A DNA stretch of 64,000 nucleotides from Spirochaeta thermophila DSM 6192 (GTDB lineage: Bacteria > Spirochaetota > Spirochaetia > Winmispirales > Winmispiraceae). A model generated the notes under the pieces. The model was not told the origin of the DNA, made no database searches, and was given only the letters and a program-made list of their open reading frames with translations. Below are positions 53,664-62,076 of this stretch, piece after piece (positions within the stretch are counted from its first letter, which is position 1; each line of letters opens with the position of its first letter). Location: assembly GCF_000147075.1 (NCBI RefSeq), contig NC_014484.1, positions 2,001,501 through 2,065,500 of the forward strand, written 5' to 3'. The translations under genes were made by a program, and so were the position numbers.

Positions 53664-55736
53664 ATGAAGATTCACCGCCTGCTGTACCTTCTGGTGCTGG
53701 GGGGAGGGTTGCTCGGCGCATTGGAGGGTGAGGGGGGAATCTATCGTCTCGAACGAGAGGACCTCACGCACGGCACCTTCCTCGAAGGGAACGTGCCCTT
53801 CTACTGGGAAAGGCTCATCCAGGAACCGCCGCGTGAGGGCCCCACGCTCCTCCTCCCGGTCGACAGACCGTGGACGCGGGCCGTCAACCCGAGAACCGGT
53901 GTACCGTTCCCGGCCGCTGGGTACGCCACCTACCGGTTCCATATCATCCTCCCTCAGCACCCTCCGGAGGAACCTCTCGCCATCAGGCTCCAGAACATCA
54001 CGAGCGCCCATCGCCTCGTCCTCGGGGGAAAGACCATCCTCGAGGAAGGCCGGGTCTCGCCCGATGCCGCCCGCCATGTCGCGGGCATCCGCACCCGGAT
54101 GATCACCTTCTGGCCTCCCTCGGGGGAATTCGACCTCTGGCTCCAGGTCCAGAACGTGGAGGACCGCCTCGGAGGCCTCCAGAATCCCCCTTACCTGGGC
54201 TACGCCTCGGCCGTACGATCCTTCCACGAGCGCAAACTCATGCTCGACCTGTTCGTCTTCGGGAGTATCCTCATCATCGCCGTCTACCACCTCATCCTCT
54301 TCTTCACCCGCTCGAAGGAAAAGGAATACCTCTTCTTCGGGCTCTTCGCCTCTTCCCTCGCCCTCCGTGCCGGACTCACCGAGACACGGTTCCTCCACGA
54401 CCTCCTCTCCTTCCTCCCCTGCCCCCTCCTCATCCGGGCGGAGATCATCTCCGTCTATGTCGCGGCCGCGTCGCTGTTCCTCTACTTCCATCGGCTTTTC
54501 CCCCACGAGGAGCTACGCCCCCTCTCCGTCCTCCACTACACCGTCACCGGCGCCTTCATCCTCATGGGGGTGTTCCTTCCGTTCCGTCTCTTCACCGAAC
54601 TCCACATCTACTACGAGTACTACCTCGTCGCCTCGTGTCTGGTGTTGCTCGCCTGGCTCGTACGGGCCCTCGTCCATCGGAGGGAACAGGCCCTCCTCTT
54701 CACCATAGGCATGCTCGTCCTCACCTTCACGGTGATGAACGACGTGCTCTTCAGCATCTACCAGAGGGGGAGCGGGTACCTCTCCCAGTACGGCCTCATC
54801 GTCTTCCTCCTCGTCCAGGCCCTCATCCTCGCCCGCACGTACGCTCACGTGTACAATGCCATGAGGGAGGCCTCCTGGAAGGCCGAGACCATGGCCACCC
54901 TCTACTCCCGTTTCGTGCCGTTCACCATACTGCGCCTCCTGGGCAAGGAGGGGATGGAAGGTCTGAGAGGGGGCGAACACACCACCTGCGAGCTCTCGGT
55001 GATGGTCTGTTCGCTCATGCCCCTCGTCTCGCTCTCGGAGAAGATAGCCCCGCACCAGACGAGCGCCTTCCTCTCCTCCTACGCCCGCCAGATCATCCCC
55101 GTGGTGAAGGACCACGGCGGGATCTTCGAGTCCTTCCTGGGAGAGAAGATGACCTTCCTCTTCCCCGGCGAGCCCGAGGAAGCGGTGCAGAGCATCTTCG
55201 CCCTGTTCCGCTTCCTGCGTGAGTACAACGCGGGCCGTGCCGCCGCAGGTTACGAACCTGCAGGTCTCTCCATCGGCGCCTCCCATGGCCGGGCACTCCT
55301 CGCCATGGTCTCCGCGGGCGAGAGACTCGCCTATACCGGCATCGGGGAGGTCTTCTCCCTGGCCGCCGAGGTGGAGGGGCTCACCAGGGTGTTCGGAGCC
55401 GCGGCCCTCATCACCGACCAGCTCTTCCCCGCCCTCGCGAGGGTGGAAGAGTCCTCCTACCGGTTCCTGGGCCGGCTCCGCACCCCCCAGAGGGTGATCC
55501 CCCTCTTCGAGGTCATAGACCCTGAGGACGCGGTGAAGCGATCGACCGCGTCCATGTTCGAACGAGCGCTCTACGCCTACTGCCTGGGAGCACTGGACGA
55601 GGCCGAGAAGGGCTTCCTGGAGGTGCTCTCCCACGCACCCGAGGACAAGGCGGCGGCCTTCTACCTCAAACGCGTGCAGCTCCACACCAGGGAGGGGACC
55701 CAGCGACTCGAGAGCGGCCATCCCGAAATCCTCTGA
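53664..55736 (+). CDS. Seven-helix membrane sensor with degenerate class III cyclase domain
   Basis: 690 residues. Signal peptide (IHRLLYLLVLGGGLLGALEG), an extracytoplasmic beta-rich sensor domain (to about residue 185, 7TMR-DISM extracellular style), seven membrane helices (about 195-395, starting LDLFVFGSILIIAVYHLIL), and a cyclase-like domain (about 430-610). The domain keeps the family outline (FESFLGEKMTFLFPGEPEEAV; GLSIGASHGRALLAMVS; GEVFSLAAEVEGLT) but the two metal-binding aspartates look replaced: VMVCSLMP where FxDI is expected, and LGEK where xGD is expected. A TPR-like tail closes it. Probably a signalling protein without catalysis. Confidence 0.85.
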   Translation: MKIHRLLYLLVLGGGLLGALEGEGGIYRLEREDLTHGTFLEGNVPFYWERLIQEPPREGPTLLLPVDRPWTRAVNPRTGVPFPAAGYATYRFHIILPQHPPEEPLAIRLQNITSAHRLVLGGKTILEEGRVSPDAARHVAGIRTRMITFWPPSGEFDLWLQVQNVEDRLGGLQNPPYLGYASAVRSFHERKLMLDLFVFGSILIIAVYHLILFFTRSKEKEYLFFGLFASSLALRAGLTETRFLHDLLSFLPCPLLIRAEIISVYVAAASLFLYFHRLFPHEELRPLSVLHYTVTGAFILMGVFLPFRLFTELHIYYEYYLVASCLVLLAWLVRALVHRREQALLFTIGMLVLTFTVMNDVLFSIYQRGSGYLSQYGLIVFLLVQALILARTYAHVYNAMREASWKAETMATLYSRFVPFTILRLLGKEGMEGLRGGEHTTCELSVMVCSLMPLVSLSEKIAPHQTSAFLSSYARQIIPVVKDHGGIFESFLGEKMTFLFPGEPEEAVQSIFALFRFLREYNAGRAAAGYEPAGLSIGASHGRALLAMVSAGERLAYTGIGEVFSLAAEVEGLTRVFGAAALITDQLFPALARVEESSYRFLGRLRTPQRVIPLFEVIDPEDAVKRSTASMFERALYAYCLGALDEAEKGFLEVLSHAPEDKAAAFYLKRVQLHTREGTQRLESGHPEIL

Positions 55737-55753
55737 GACGCCACACACATGAA

Positions 55754-55777
55754 GAGGGCGTCCGGCTGGGCGCCCTC
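55754..55777. terminator. Hairpin between the convergent cyclase-like gene and trpB2
   Basis: Ten-base stem GAGGGCGTCC (55754-55763) with GGGCGCCCTC (55768-55777), one T-G wobble, 4-nt loop. No long T-run. It lies midway in the 62-nt gap. Confidence 0.65.
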
Positions 55778-55798
55778 TCGTCCGTGCGGAGAACGGAT

Positions 55799-57151
55799 TC
55801 AGATCCGGGGGAGCGCCGAGAGTGCCTCCCTGATCTTCTCCTCGGGATACTCGTAATCCTCGAGCCTGCCCTCGAAGTACTGCTGGTAGGCCGCCATGTC
55901 GAAGTGCCCGTGACCCGATGCGTTCACCAGGATGACCCGCTCCTTCCCTTCTTCCTTCGCCGCGAGGGCCTCGTCCACGCAGGCCTTGATCGCATGGGCC
56001 GTCTCGGGCGCCACGATGAACCCCTCGGTGCGGGCGAAGAGGACCGCGGCCTCGAAGACCGCCCTCTGATGGTAGGCACGGGCCTCGACCACCCCCTCCT
56101 TCACCAGACGCGAGACGATGGGCGCCATGCCGTGATACCGCAGGCCTCCTGCATGGATGCCCGGCGGGACGAAGTCGTGCCCCAGGGTGTGCATCCTGAC
56201 GATGGGGGTCATCTTCCCCGTGTCGCCGTAGTCGTACGTATAGACGCCCTTGGTGAGGGTGGGACACGCCGAAGGCTCCACCGCCACGAGGCGCACGTCC
56301 TTCCCATGGATCTTGTCGTAGGCGAAGGGAAGGGCGATACCCCCGAAGTTCGATCCCCCACCCACACAGCCTATGACCACATCGGGATAGTCACCCGCGA
56401 GCTCGAGCTGTTTCTTGCACTCGAGGCCGATCACCGTCTGATGGAGCAGCACATGGTTGAGGACCGAACCGAGGGCGTAGTGGGTGTCCTCCCGTTCCAC
56501 CGCCTCCTCCACGGCCTCGCTTATGGCGATACCGAGGGAACCGGGCGAGTCGGGATCCTTCTCGAGGATGGCCTTGCCCACCTTGGTGCGGGGTGAGGGA
56601 CTGGGTATGCACTCGGCGCCCCACGTCTCCATCATGATGCGCCTGTAGGGCTTGCCCTCGTAGCTCACCTTCACCATGTAGACCCGCACCTCCATCCCGA
56701 AGAGCCTGCCCGCGAAGGCGAGGCTGCTCCCCCACTGGCCCGCCCCCGTCTCCGTGGTGAGCCTGGTGATCCCTTCCTTCCTGTTGTAGTAGGCCTGGGC
56801 CACCGAGGTATTGGACTTGTGGGAACCCGGAGGAGAGGCACCCTCCCACTTGAAGTAGATACGAGCCGGGGTCCCGAGGGCCTGTTCCAGCTGGTAGGCC
56901 CGGTAGAGCGGCGTGGGCCGCCAGAGGGCGAGGATCTTCCGCACTTCCTCGGGAATTTCGATCCACCGCTCGCCGCTCATCTCCTGTTCGATGAGGGCCC
57001 GGGGGAAGAGGGCGGAGAGTTCATCCGGCGCGAGCGGCTGCTTCGTGACCGGATGGAGGGGCGGGTCGAGCGGCCCGCCCGGCAGATCCGCGAGGATGTT
57101 GTACCAGTGCGAGGGAAGATCCTTTTCACTGAGCAGGATTTTTCTTTGCAT
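55799..57151 (-). CDS. trpB: Tryptophan synthase beta chain, TrpB2 type
   Basis: 450 residues; PLP enzyme joining indole and serine. The PLP lysine is in [17 protein letters not shown]; the phosphate-binding loop is [23 protein letters not shown] is the carboxylate loop. Length, the N-terminal [16 protein letters not shown] and [12 protein letters not shown] mark the TrpB2 subgroup, common in archaea and thermophiles and not tied to a TrpA subunit. No trpA or other trp genes are here. It follows trpR with a 26-nt overlap and has GGAGGAAG before its ATG. Confidence 0.95.
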   Translation of the reverse strand: MQRKILLSEKDLPSHWYNILADLPGGPLDPPLHPVTKQPLAPDELSALFPRALIEQEMSGERWIEIPEEVRKILALWRPTPLYRAYQLEQALGTPARIYFKWEGASPPGSHKSNTSVAQAYYNRKEGITRLTTETGAGQWGSSLAFAGRLFGMEVRVYMVKVSYEGKPYRRIMMETWGAECIPSPSPRTKVGKAILEKDPDSPGSLGIAISEAVEEAVEREDTHYALGSVLNHVLLHQTVIGLECKKQLELAGDYPDVVIGCVGGGSNFGGIALPFAYDKIHGKDVRLVAVEPSACPTLTKGVYTYDYGDTGKMTPIVRMHTLGHDFVPPGIHAGGLRYHGMAPIVSRLVKEGVVEARAYHQRAVFEAAVLFARTEGFIVAPETAHAIKACVDEALAAKEEGKERVILVNASGHGHFDMAAYQQYFEGRLEDYEYPEEKIREALSALPRI

Positions 57152-57440
57152 GCGCTTCCTCCATACGTTCGAGCAGTTCCCACGTGACCGAGGAAGGATT
57201 CTTGAGGATCTTCGCTCCCCTCGTCACCTTGCACAGGCTCACCCCCAGACGGTCGGCCACCTCGCGCTGGGTGTACCCGTGCGCGAGGAGCACCATGAGC
57301 TCCCACCTGAGGGCGAAGCGGGCGCGTTCGGCAGGGGTGAAGAGCTCATCGAAGAAACGGGCGAGCTTCTCCGGGTCATCGACCGAGGCGATGGCCTCCA
57401 CGAGCTCGTTGTAGTAGTTGCGTACATCGTTTTTTCCCAT
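57126..57440 (-). CDS. trpR: TrpR-family transcriptional regulator
   Basis: 104 residues, all helical. The helix-turn-helix is [25 protein letters not shown] (about residues 58-82), and [26 protein letters not shown] is the typical Trp repressor core. It overlaps trpB2, so a tryptophan-responsive, self-regulated two-gene operon is likely. The ATG lies 6 nt after a -10 box and lacks a Shine-Dalgarno. Confidence 0.92.
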   Translation of the reverse strand: MGKNDVRNYYNELVEAIASVDDPEKLARFFDELFTPAERARFALRWELMVLLAHGYTQREVADRLGVSLCKVTRGAKILKNPSSVTWELLERMEEAHAKKNPAQ

Positions 57441-57446
57441 AGAAAC

Positions 57447-57475
57447 ATGATAACCTGATATATGAGATTTGTAAA
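57447..57475 (-). promoter_or_regulatory. Promoter of trpR-trpB2, predicted leaderless
   Basis: Minus-strand TTTACA (57475-57470), 17-nt spacer, TATCAT (57452-57447), then GTTTCT and the ATG. The start point coincides with the first base of trpR. Confidence 0.7.
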
Positions 57476-57484
57476 GGGAAATCT
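57465..57484. promoter_or_regulatory. Candidate operator over the trpR -35 box
   Basis: Inverted repeat AGATTT (57465-57470), 8 nt, AAATCT (57479-57484), covering the -35 hexamer. Likely site for TrpR itself; it does not resemble the E. coli trp operator sequence. Confidence 0.45.
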
Positions 57485-57486
57485 AC

Positions 57487-57515
57487 AAAAAAACTCCGGT
57501 GATCCGGCACCGGAG
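57487..57515 (-). terminator. Rho-independent terminator of the SDH-type protease gene
   Basis: Minus-strand stem CTCCGGTG with CACCGGAG, loop of 6, then seven T. It stops transcription 25 nt after the protease gene and 12 nt before the trpR promoter. Confidence 0.92.
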
Positions 57516-57539
57516 CGGGATCCCCCGTAGGGGCCACCA

Positions 57540-58394
57540 TCATGTGCGCGACGATCCGTTCCTGAACCGGGGAGTTCCCCCCTCTTTCGTCCTGGGCGAG
57601 GGGATGTACTCCACCGAGGGCCTCCTCTGTGCGGTCTGGGGGTAGAGGGCCATGATCTCGTACACCTCGGCCGGCATCTCGGTGCTCACGGTGAGCCCCA
57701 GCTCGCGGGCCTCGTCCACGGTGATGGGATAGTCGTGCGTGAACTCGCCGGTGGCGAGCCTGGTGGCGATCTCCTCTGCCTTGTCCCCGGGGAGACGCCC
57801 TTCGAGCAGGGTCTTCACCACCCGCTTCACCTGGCAGATGGCCTTCTCCGCCACGTCGGCGAGGATGATGGTCTCGTCGTCCACCTCGGCGATGGGCTTC
57901 CGCTCGAGGACCTTGAGGATGCTCGCCGCAGGCTGCTGGCCGATCTGTGGATCCACCGGGCCGAGCACCGCGTTCTCGTCCATCACCACCTCGTCGGCGG
58001 CCAGGGCGATGAGCGTGCCGCCCGACATCGCATAGTGGGGGACAAAGACCGTGACCTTCGCCGGATGCTTCTTCAGGGCGTAGGCGATCTGCTCGGCGGC
58101 GACCACGAGGCCTCCCGGGGTGTGGAGGATGAGGTCGATCGGGACATCGTCGTCGGTCATCTTGATGGCCCTGAGCACGGCCTCGGAGTCGTCGATGTCG
58201 ATGTACCTCACGAGAGGAAACCCGAGAAACCCCATGGTCTCCTGGCGATGGATGAGGGTGATGACCCTGCTCTTGCGCTTCCGCTCGAGGGTTCTCAGGG
58301 CCCTCAGGCGGGCGGTCTCCAGCATGTTCTGCCTGACGACCGGCTGAAGGGAGGAGATGATGAGAAACAGCCAGAACAGCCACCACAAGTCCAT
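57540..58394 (-). CDS. SDH/SppA-type membrane serine protease (PF01972-like)
   Basis: 284 residues. One N-terminal membrane segment (LWWLFWLFLIISSL), then a Clp/SppA-like fold: IDLILHTPGGLVVAAEQIAYAL, FVPHYAMSGGTLIALAADEVVMDENAVLGPVDPQIG with the nucleophile Ser in YAMSGG. This is the serine dehydrogenase proteinase (SDH, DUF114) type. The C-terminus is basic and Pro-rich. ATG at 58394 with AAGGAGG. Downstream of rhomboid by 46 nt. Confidence 0.9.
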   Translation of the reverse strand: MDLWWLFWLFLIISSLQPVVRQNMLETARLRALRTLERKRKSRVITLIHRQETMGFLGFPLVRYIDIDDSEAVLRAIKMTDDDVPIDLILHTPGGLVVAAEQIAYALKKHPAKVTVFVPHYAMSGGTLIALAADEVVMDENAVLGPVDPQIGQQPAASILKVLERKPIAEVDDETIILADVAEKAICQVKRVVKTLLEGRLPGDKAEEIATRLATGEFTHDYPITVDEARELGLTVSTEMPAEVYEIMALYPQTAQRRPSVEYIPSPRTKEGGTPRFRNGSSRT

Positions 58395-58440
58395 GTGCGC
58401 CTCCTTGCGATCATGATGTGCGGACGTGCACTACGCTCCC

Positions 58441-59136
58441 CTACCAGGGGAAGTACTCGTCGCGGAAGACCCGGCGCCTGTAGGTGCGGGCCCTGAAGGC
58501 GGGGAGCATGAGCGCTCCTGCGACGAATCCTCCCACGTGGGCCCACCACGCCACGCCTCCGAAGGCCCCCACCCCGGTGACGATGGTGGCGAACCCGTTG
58601 AGGAGCTGGGAGAGGAACCACCCTCCTATGTAGAAGAGGGCGGGGATCTCCACGAACATGGGGAGGAAGAAGAGCGGGATGAGGGTGATCACCCTCGCCC
58701 GGGGGAACATGAGCACGTAGGCTGCGAGCACCCCGCTTATGGCGCCGCTCGCCCCCACCATGGGGACGGGTGAGTCGGGGAAGAGGGCGATGTGCGTGAC
58801 CGAGGCCGCGATCCCGGAGAGCAGGTAGAAGGCGAGGTAGCGGACGCTCCCGAGCCTGTCCTCCACGTTGTCGCCGAAGATGTAGAGGGCGAGCATGTTG
58901 CTGAACAGGTGCGCCCATCCGCCGTGGAGGAACATGGCGGTGATGAACTGCACGAACACGCCCGGGTGCCCGCTTCCCACCACCCGGGCGGGAACGAGCC
59001 CCCACCTCCCCACCACGAACTCCGCTTCGGGTCCCAGCCCCGCCATCCAGAGGAAGACGAGGACGTTCGTGACGATGAGTCCCCAGTTCACCCAGGGGAA
59101 CGACCACGAGCGCACGGTATCCTTGATCGGCAGCAT
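58441..59136 (-). CDS. Rhomboid-family intramembrane serine protease
   Basis: 231 residues with six membrane segments. Catalytic Ser in VGASGAISGVLAAYV (GxSG) and His in WWAHVGGFVAGAL; FLHGGWAHLFSNMLALYIFGDNVED is the typical loop and helix 2. Cleaves membrane proteins within the bilayer. ATG at 59136 with GAGGAGG. Same unit as the SDH-type protease. Confidence 0.94.
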   Translation of the reverse strand: MLPIKDTVRSWSFPWVNWGLIVTNVLVFLWMAGLGPEAEFVVGRWGLVPARVVGSGHPGVFVQFITAMFLHGGWAHLFSNMLALYIFGDNVEDRLGSVRYLAFYLLSGIAASVTHIALFPDSPVPMVGASGAISGVLAAYVLMFPRARVITLIPLFFLPMFVEIPALFYIGGWFLSQLLNGFATIVTGVGAFGGVAWWAHVGGFVAGALMLPAFRARTYRRRVFRDEYFPW

Positions 59137-59240
59137 GCGGCCTCCTCGATTTCTTCGCCGTGGGAAAAAATACTAAGGAATCACACGGCCGTCATCCTCG
59201 CAAGGGTGTCTCTCCGGGAGAAAATCGATCGTCTTTTTTG

Positions 59241-59269
59241 TTTACAATCGTGCCAAAATCCATTACCAT
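59241..59269 (+). promoter_or_regulatory. Promoter of the CDGSH gene
   Basis: TTTACA (59241-59246), 17-nt spacer, TACCAT (59264-59269); leader about 31 nt with GGGGAG. Confidence 0.6.
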
Positions 59270-59306
59270 GGTTGTACTGAGTTCATTGTAACAAGGGGAG
59301 AACTCC

Positions 59307-59537
59307 ATGAGCGAGAAGAAAGGTCCTATCGAAGTGAAAGAGCATCCGGGGGTGGTCCACTACTGCATGTGCGGGAAGAGCACCACCCTTCCCTACTGCG
59401 ACGGCAAGAGCCACGAGGGCACGGGTTTCACGCCCTACGAGTACGAGGTGGAAAAGGAAGAGGTGGTGAGGCTGTGCACGTGCGGCCAGTCGAGCAACAA
59501 GCCGTTCTGCGACGGCACCCACATGCTCTGTCCCTGA
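59307..59537 (+). CDS. Small protein with two CDGSH iron-sulfur motifs
   Basis: 76 residues. Two CDGSH-type sites, CMCGKSTTLPYCDGKSH (residues about 20-36) and CTCGQSSNKPFCDGTH, each with CxC, Cys and His for a [2Fe-2S] cluster. Tandem CDGSH proteins are electron or cluster carriers of unknown partner. Single gene ending in a hairpin. Confidence 0.94.
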   Translation: MSEKKGPIEVKEHPGVVHYCMCGKSTTLPYCDGKSHEGTGFTPYEYEVEKEEVVRLCTCGQSSNKPFCDGTHMLCP

Positions 59538-59546
59538 GGGGAGGCC

Positions 59547-59570
59547 GGGGTGCAGGAGATCCTGCACCCC
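59547..59570. terminator. Hairpin after the CDGSH gene, shared with the convergent ABC permease
   Basis: Perfect stem GGGGTGCAGG/CCTGCACCCC (10 bp) with loop AGAT. No T-run on either strand; it may act with Rho or as a 3' stabiliser. Confidence 0.7.
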
Positions 59571-59577
59571 CCATACC

Positions 59578-60363
59578 CTAGGGGTGGTCGGCCCTCGTCC
59601 AGTGGAGGAGCGAGCCTGCGTACCCCGCGGCCGAGGTGAGGACCACCAGCACATAGCTCAGCGGCGAGAGGAGGCGGAGGGCCTCCTCGCCCGCGGCGCC
59701 TGAATGGATGGCCACCACCGACCAGGGGAAGTACTCGCCTCCCCCCACGAGGGGGAAGAGCTGACCCAGCACCACGCACAGTACGAGTACACCCAGGGGG
59801 CCGAAGACCCCGCGTGAGAAGAGGGCCGCACACCCTATCACCGTGCCCAGGGCCACCCCGAGCGCACCCGTGACAAGGAGCCTCGCAAGTCCGGCCTCGA
59901 GGACATCGAGACCCCACCCGGGAAGGGAAAGCCCCCACCCGGCGGGCAGTCCCAGTACGATCACCTCGAGGAGGAGCACCGCGCTCCAGAGAAAGTAGAC
60001 CGTGTGCCGGGCGTGGACGAGGAGCCCCCTCCCCCCGGGGGCCACGAGGAGGTCCCGGTAGGTCCCGTAGGTGAAGTCCCTGCCGAACACAAAACTCGCG
60101 ACGAACCCTCCCACCACCATGCCGGCGACGGCCGTCATCTGCGTGAGGACGGCGAGGTATCCCTCCCAGGTGGTGACGGTGGAAAAGAGGGCCATCTTGG
60201 TCCGCAGGAGTCCCGAGGAAGGGATGAGATCGGGGTGCTGCATGAGGTACATGAGGAGCACCACCACCGTGGTACCGAACCCCATGGCGAGAAGGCTGAG
60301 CCACACCAGGGGCGATCTCCGGAGGGAGAGGAGTTCTGCCCGAACCATGCGTCCGTAGGTCAT
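59578..60363 (-). CDS. ABC-2 type exporter permease
   Basis: 261 residues, about six membrane segments (LVWLSLLAMGFGTTVVVLLMYLM first), with the ABC-2 pattern FGRDFTYGTYRDLLVAPGGRG between the second and third helices. Starts at ATG 60363, overlapping the ATPase stop by 4 nt. With the ATPase it forms an exporter; the substrate is unknown (drug, lipid or bacteriocin-type systems share this layout). Confidence 0.9.
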   Translation of the reverse strand: MTYGRMVRAELLSLRRSPLVWLSLLAMGFGTTVVVLLMYLMQHPDLIPSSGLLRTKMALFSTVTTWEGYLAVLTQMTAVAGMVVGGFVASFVFGRDFTYGTYRDLLVAPGGRGLLVHARHTVYFLWSAVLLLEVIVLGLPAGWGLSLPGWGLDVLEAGLARLLVTGALGVALGTVIGCAALFSRGVFGPLGVLVLCVVLGQLFPLVGGGEYFPWSVVAIHSGAAGEEALRLLSPLSYVLVVLTSAAGYAGSLLHWTRADHP

Positions 60364-61271
60364 ACTGGAACCTCCTGGCCGATGAGTCGCATGAAGAGGG
60401 CCTCGAGGCTCTCCTGTCGGAGCTCCATGGTCCTGGGAGGCACGCCCTCGTGTACGAGGAGGGCGGCGATGCGCTCCGGGGCACCGAGGGCCGCTTCCCC
60501 GGTACACACGATCCTCCCGTGATCCAGGACCGCCTCGTAGCCTGCCGACCGGAGCACCGCGAGGGCACGCCCGTCGTCCACGGTGGTGATCACCAGCGAG
60601 CGTGTCACCTGTGTGTCGAGTTCCTTTCCGGAGAACTGCGCGACCATCCTTCCCCGATGGATGATGCCTATGTGGTCGGCCACCCGCGAGAGTTCGTCGA
60701 GCATGTGGCTCGAGACGAGGACCGCCGCGCCCTCATCCGCCCTCTTCCGGAGCATGGCGCGCAGCTCCACGATCCCGGCCGGGTCGAGTCCATTGCCCGG
60801 CTCGTCCAGGAGGAGGAGTCGGGGATCCCCAAGGAAGGCCTTGGCGAGTGCGAGACGCTGGCGGTTTCCCTGGGAGAGGTGACGGGCCTGGACGCGGGCA
60901 TAGGGCAGGAGGCCGAGCTCCTCCATCACCTCGGGCACCGCACGGGAGGGGTCGAGGCCTTTGAGGAGGGCGGCGTGACGCAGGTTTTCCTCGGCGGTGA
61001 GGAGCGGATAGGCCGCGGCCTGCTCCACGAGGGCACCCACTCTCTGGAAGACCGAGGGGTCGGCGCCGAGGGGCTTCCCGAAGAGGGAGACGCTCCCGGT
61101 GGTGGGTCGGATCATCCCGAGGAGCATACGGATGGTGGTGGTCTTGCCGGCGCCGTTGAGGCCGACGAATCCGAAGATCGTCCCCGGCTCGAGGACGAGA
61201 TCGAGGTCCCGGACGGCCCAGACATCGCGGAACCGCTTCCCGAGTCCCCGGGCGTTCACCAGGTCAGTCAT
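60360..61271 (-). CDS. ABC exporter ATP-binding protein
   Basis: 303 residues. Walker A GLNGAGKTTTIRMLLG, signature LSQGNRQRLALAKAFLG, Walker B LLLLDEPGNGLDP and switch His in SSHML. The C-terminal 90 residues are the extra domain found in CcmA/DrrA-type exporters. ATG at 61271 overlaps the tetR stop (ATGA). Confidence 0.95.
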   Translation of the reverse strand: MTDLVNARGLGKRFRDVWAVRDLDLVLEPGTIFGFVGLNGAGKTTTIRMLLGMIRPTTGSVSLFGKPLGADPSVFQRVGALVEQAAAYPLLTAEENLRHAALLKGLDPSRAVPEVMEELGLLPYARVQARHLSQGNRQRLALAKAFLGDPRLLLLDEPGNGLDPAGIVELRAMLRKRADEGAAVLVSSHMLDELSRVADHIGIIHRGRMVAQFSGKELDTQVTRSLVITTVDDGRALAVLRSAGYEAVLDHGRIVCTGEAALGAPERIAALLVHEGVPPRTMELRQESLEALFMRLIGQEVPV

Positions 61272-61963
61272 GGTTCCTCCTCGGCGTCGATGTGTGGCTC
61301 CTCGAGGCGGGAGAGGAACGAGAGTGCCTCGTCCCCCCTGAACCAGCCCCCCACCGTGCTCCTCACCACATAGGTGAAGACGAGGGGTGTGAGCACGTGT
61401 TCGTCGAGTTCCGTCTCGAGGAGGGAGAGGAGCCCCTCCCAGAAGGCGCGGGAGAGCGCCCATGCGAGGGGCTCGTGGAGCGTCCGGTCGAGGGTCCCGT
61501 CCTCCGCAAGGTGGTGGAGGATGTTGCCCGCCATGGCCTGGACGAAGCGAGGGAGCGTGCCTGCGAAGGGGCTGCCTTCGCTCTTCTTGCACAGGAGGAC
61601 GAGCGGGATCCGTTGGTCCACGATGAAGTCGAAGAAGGATCGGAAGCCCTCGAGCTTCTCACCCTCGGCCCATGCGGGGCCGTGCCACCCCTCCTCATGG
61701 TGATGGCGGAAGAGGTCGAGGAGCGAGGCGTAGAGGTCTCCCACGAGGGCCTCGAAGAGGGCCTCCTTCGAGGGGAAGTAGGTGTAGAGGTTGGAGGTCG
61801 AGGTGCCGGCGAGACGGGCGATGCGGCGCATCGATGCGCCCGAAAACCCGTGTTCCATGAACTCCTCCTGCGCCGCCCTCAGGATACGCATGCGCACATC
61901 GTCCTTTTTATACTGCACGGCGCTCCTCTCGGGTCCTTGGTGCGGCGAGAGGGATGATGCCAT
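61268..61963 (-). CDS. TetR-family regulator of the ABC exporter
   Basis: 231 residues. HTH at residues about 28-75: RILRAAQEEFMEHGFSGASMRRIARLAGTSTSNLYTYFPSKEALFEAL. The ligand domain is unassigned. First gene of a tetR-ATPase-permease operon, consistent with repression of the exporter until a ligand binds. Start at ATG 61963 is preferred; ATG 61996 would add 11 residues and lies at the predicted transcription start. Confidence 0.92.
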   Translation of the reverse strand: MASSLSPHQGPERSAVQYKKDDVRMRILRAAQEEFMEHGFSGASMRRIARLAGTSTSNLYTYFPSKEALFEALVGDLYASLLDLFRHHHEEGWHGPAWAEGEKLEGFRSFFDFIVDQRIPLVLLCKKSEGSPFAGTLPRFVQAMAGNILHHLAEDGTLDRTLHEPLAWALSRAFWEGLLSLLETELDEHVLTPLVFTYVVRSTVGGWFRGDEALSFLSRLEEPHIDAEEEP

Positions 61964-61988
61964 CGGGGGATGAGTCCCTCTCAAAAAC

Positions 61989-62000
61989 GAACACATGTTC
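61989..62000. promoter_or_regulatory. Candidate TetR operator
   Basis: GAACA-CA-TGTTC, a 12-bp palindrome immediately downstream of the tetR -10 box, overlapping the predicted start of transcription. Confidence 0.5.
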
Positions 62001-62001
62001 A

Positions 62002-62031
62002 ATAATACGACATGGTTTCTCCTCATGTCAA
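62002..62031 (-). promoter_or_regulatory. Promoter of the tetR-ABC exporter operon
   Basis: Minus-strand consensus TTGACA (62031-62026), 18-nt spacer, TATTAT (62007-62002). Confidence 0.8.
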
Positions 62032-62076
62032 GCAGTACTTTATCTTTCACGCGTCCGTCTGGTAGGCTTTCCGTCC

